Shown in pieces: positions 4,798-5,882 of a DNA stretch of 5,882 nt. The stretch covers positions 1 through 5,882 of the forward strand of contig JBHIEG010000062.1 of NCBI GenBank assembly GCA_046760505.1, in the 5' to 3' direction. Position 1 is the first letter of the stretch. Each line of letters opens with the position of its first letter. This stretch comes from CAYFZR01 sp046760505 [NCBI: Candidatus Hydrothermarchaeota archaeon] (GTDB lineage: Archaea > CAYFZR01). The position numbers were made by a program, and so were the translations under genes. Under the pieces are notes generated by a model. The model saw nothing but the letters and a program-made list of their open reading frames with translations. It ran no database searches and had not been told where the DNA came from.

Positions 4798-5736
4798 CTA
4801 TAATAAAGACCTTACAGCGTCTCTTATAGCCTCCCTAGAATTAAATTTAGGCTTCCATCCTCTTTCCTTTATCTTTTTAATATCAAGGAGCATTAACTTA
4901 ACGTCTCCCTTCCAGCCCCTCCCCTCAAAGCCTCCTGTATATTTAAACCTTACATTCTTCAAGCCCATTTCATTGCACACTATCTCGGCAATCTCCTTAA
5001 CGGTTATCTGGTCTTCGCTTCCTATGTTATAAATTTCTACCCTTTCTCTTGCCTTTTCTACTCCAAATAAAATCGCATCCACGCAGTCTTTTATATGTAT
5101 GTAAGACTTTGTTTGAGTTCCATCTCCCAGAATCTCTAATTCTCTGGGATTTTTTCTGAGTTTATCTATGAAATCTACTATAACGCCGTGAGTTCCTCTC
5201 TCTCCCACTACATTGGCGAAACGAAATATACAAGCACGCATATCAAATGTGTGACAGTAAGCGGAGATCAATGCCTCACATCCTAACTTAGATGCACCAT
5301 ACAGGGATATAGGAAGTAAGGGACCATAATCCTCCGGAGTGGGAAGTATCAGAGCATCTCCATATACGGTAGAGGTAGAAGGAAAGATAATACAATCCAC
5401 ATCGTTTTCTCTCATTCCTTCGAGTAAATTATGCGTGGCAATTATATTTTGCTCCAAGTGTACCTTGGGATCTATCATTCCGGTACGAACATCTGGATTT
5501 GCGGCGCAGTGATAGACTATATCCACATTTAAGGCATTGTTAATCTCTTTTTTATCCAGCAGATCTCCCTTAATAAATTTAAATCTTGGATTGTCGAAGT
5601 GATTTTTTATAAAATCTATTTTCCCGGAGCTCAGATTATCGTATACAATTACATGATTTTTTTCTATCAATGCATCTACCAGATGAGAGCCTATAAAGCC
5701 TGCTCCTCCTGTTACCAATATAGTTTTATCTTTCAT
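4798..5736 (-). CDS. galE: NAD-dependent nucleotide-sugar epimerase (UDP-glucose 4-epimerase-like)
   Basis: A 312-residue extended short-chain dehydrogenase. The NAD-binding motif TGGAGFIGS is at 9-17, Asp33 (VYDNLSSG) would bind the NAD ribose, GDLLD is at 57-61, and the catalytic Ser/Thr (PSTSTVYG, 119-126) and Tyr146-xxx-Lys150 (LYGASK) are all present. SYIHIKDCVDA and YNIGS are typical of the C-terminal sugar-binding half. Length matches archaeal GalE-like enzymes. These invert C4 of UDP-glucose or UDP-N-acetylglucosamine in the cytosol to supply glycan precursors; the exact substrate cannot be read, and related 4,6-dehydratases or UDP-glucuronate epimerases are less likely alternatives. 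The ATG at 5736 follows GGGTGG, a Shine-Dalgarno-like site. It is the first minus-strand gene in the window, and a gap of 99 nt with its own promoter separates it from the wHTH-MNT gene. Confidence 0.88.
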   Translation of the reverse strand: MKDKTILVTGGAGFIGSHLVDALIEKNHVIVYDNLSSGKIDFIKNHFDNPRFKFIKGDLLDKKEINNALNVDIVYHCAANPDVRTGMIDPKVHLEQNIIATHNLLEGMRENDVDCIIFPSTSTVYGDALILPTPEDYGPLLPISLYGASKLGCEALISAYCHTFDMRACIFRFANVVGERGTHGVIVDFIDKLRKNPRELEILGDGTQTKSYIHIKDCVDAILFGVEKARERVEIYNIGSEDQITVKEIAEIVCNEMGLKNVRFKYTGGFEGRGWKGDVKLMLLDIKKIKERGWKPKFNSREAIRDAVRSLL

Positions 5737-5771
5737 TTACCACCCTCTATTTTACCCTGAAGCGACTATCT

Positions 5772-5785
5772 CTTTTAAGTATTTA
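5772..5785 (-). promoter_or_regulatory. Probable TATA box for the epimerase gene
   Basis: Minus-strand TAAATACTTAAAAG lies 36-49 nt before the ATG at 5736, predicting a short leader that would contain the GGGTGG ribosome binding site at 5741-5746. A second A/T element, GATTTATATC (5803-5812), is an alternative giving a longer leader. Confidence 0.4.
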
Positions 5786-5828
5786 GAATTAATTTCCAGA
5801 AGATATAAATCTGTTATCGACTAACAAG

Positions 5829-5860
5829 TCCCTCTTATCATAGCCTCAGGCTCAATTCAG
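5829..5860. repeat. Diverged dispersed repeat, copy B
   Basis: By-eye partner of 2816-2845 (CCCTCTTAT, GCC, GGCTC and ATTC in the same order). It contains a small hairpin, AGCCT-C-AGGCT (5842-5852), which copy A lacks in exact form. It lies upstream of the epimerase, near the right edge of the window, so any longer similarity is cut off. Confidence 0.33.
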
Positions 5861-5882
5861 CTGTATAAACAATCTTATGAAT

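Noticed and set aside
4472-5032. Long plus-strand open frame opposite the wHTH-MNT and epimerase genes
   Set aside because: It is antisense to two clear motif-bearing genes and its translation (Leu/Ser/Phe-rich) has no domain.

Overview
This 5.9 kb window looks archaeal. Four genes have an A/T-rich TATA-like element centred 25-30 nt upstream of the start codon, the geometry of leaderless or nearly leaderless archaeal transcripts. Others have Shine-Dalgarno sites. The proteins are Lys/Glu-rich, and the families present (UPF0330-type VapB, MNT/HEPN pairs, DUF4258-DUF2283, GalE-like epimerase with a small nucleotidyltransferase) are common in thermophilic euryarchaea. I cannot name the genus. 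All calls come from reading translations and motifs; no database search was run.

Layout, left to right. 1-346 (-): an acylphosphatase-like protein cut by the window edge. 524-900 (-): a decayed DUF4258-DUF2283 pair. The DUF4258 piece has no N-terminal half, and the DUF2283 piece has a one-base frameshift near its start. 1043-1614 (+): a compact vapBC pair whose genes overlap by 34 nt. 1743-2377 (-): a second, unrelated vapBC pair, convergent with the first, with repeated operator-like motifs upstream. 2486-2785 (-): a solo MNT nucleotidyltransferase with no HEPN partner beside it. 2998-3693 (-): a sugar-phosphate nucleotidyltransferase. 3723-4698 (-): a winged-helix/MNT fusion followed by an overlapping HEPN gene, with a perfect 21-bp inverted repeat just before the start codon. 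4798-5736 (-): a GalE-like NAD-dependent epimerase.

Two themes emerge. The first is a dense set of toxin-antitoxin type genes: two VapBC, one wHTH-MNT/HEPN, one solo MNT and one DUF4258/DUF2283 relic, within about 4 kb. The second is nucleotide-sugar metabolism (epimerase plus nucleotidyltransferase), probably for surface polysaccharide or glycoprotein glycans. The wHTH-MNT/HEPN module lies between the two sugar genes, and the nucleotidyltransferase starts only 29 nt after HEPN, so it may be transcribed from the module's apparently autoregulated promoter.

No gene-free stretch exceeds 300 bases. The longer gaps (347-523, 901-1042, 2786-2997, 5737-5882) hold promoters, short repeats and possible gene relics. 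I see no tRNA, rRNA, CRISPR array or intact insertion sequence.
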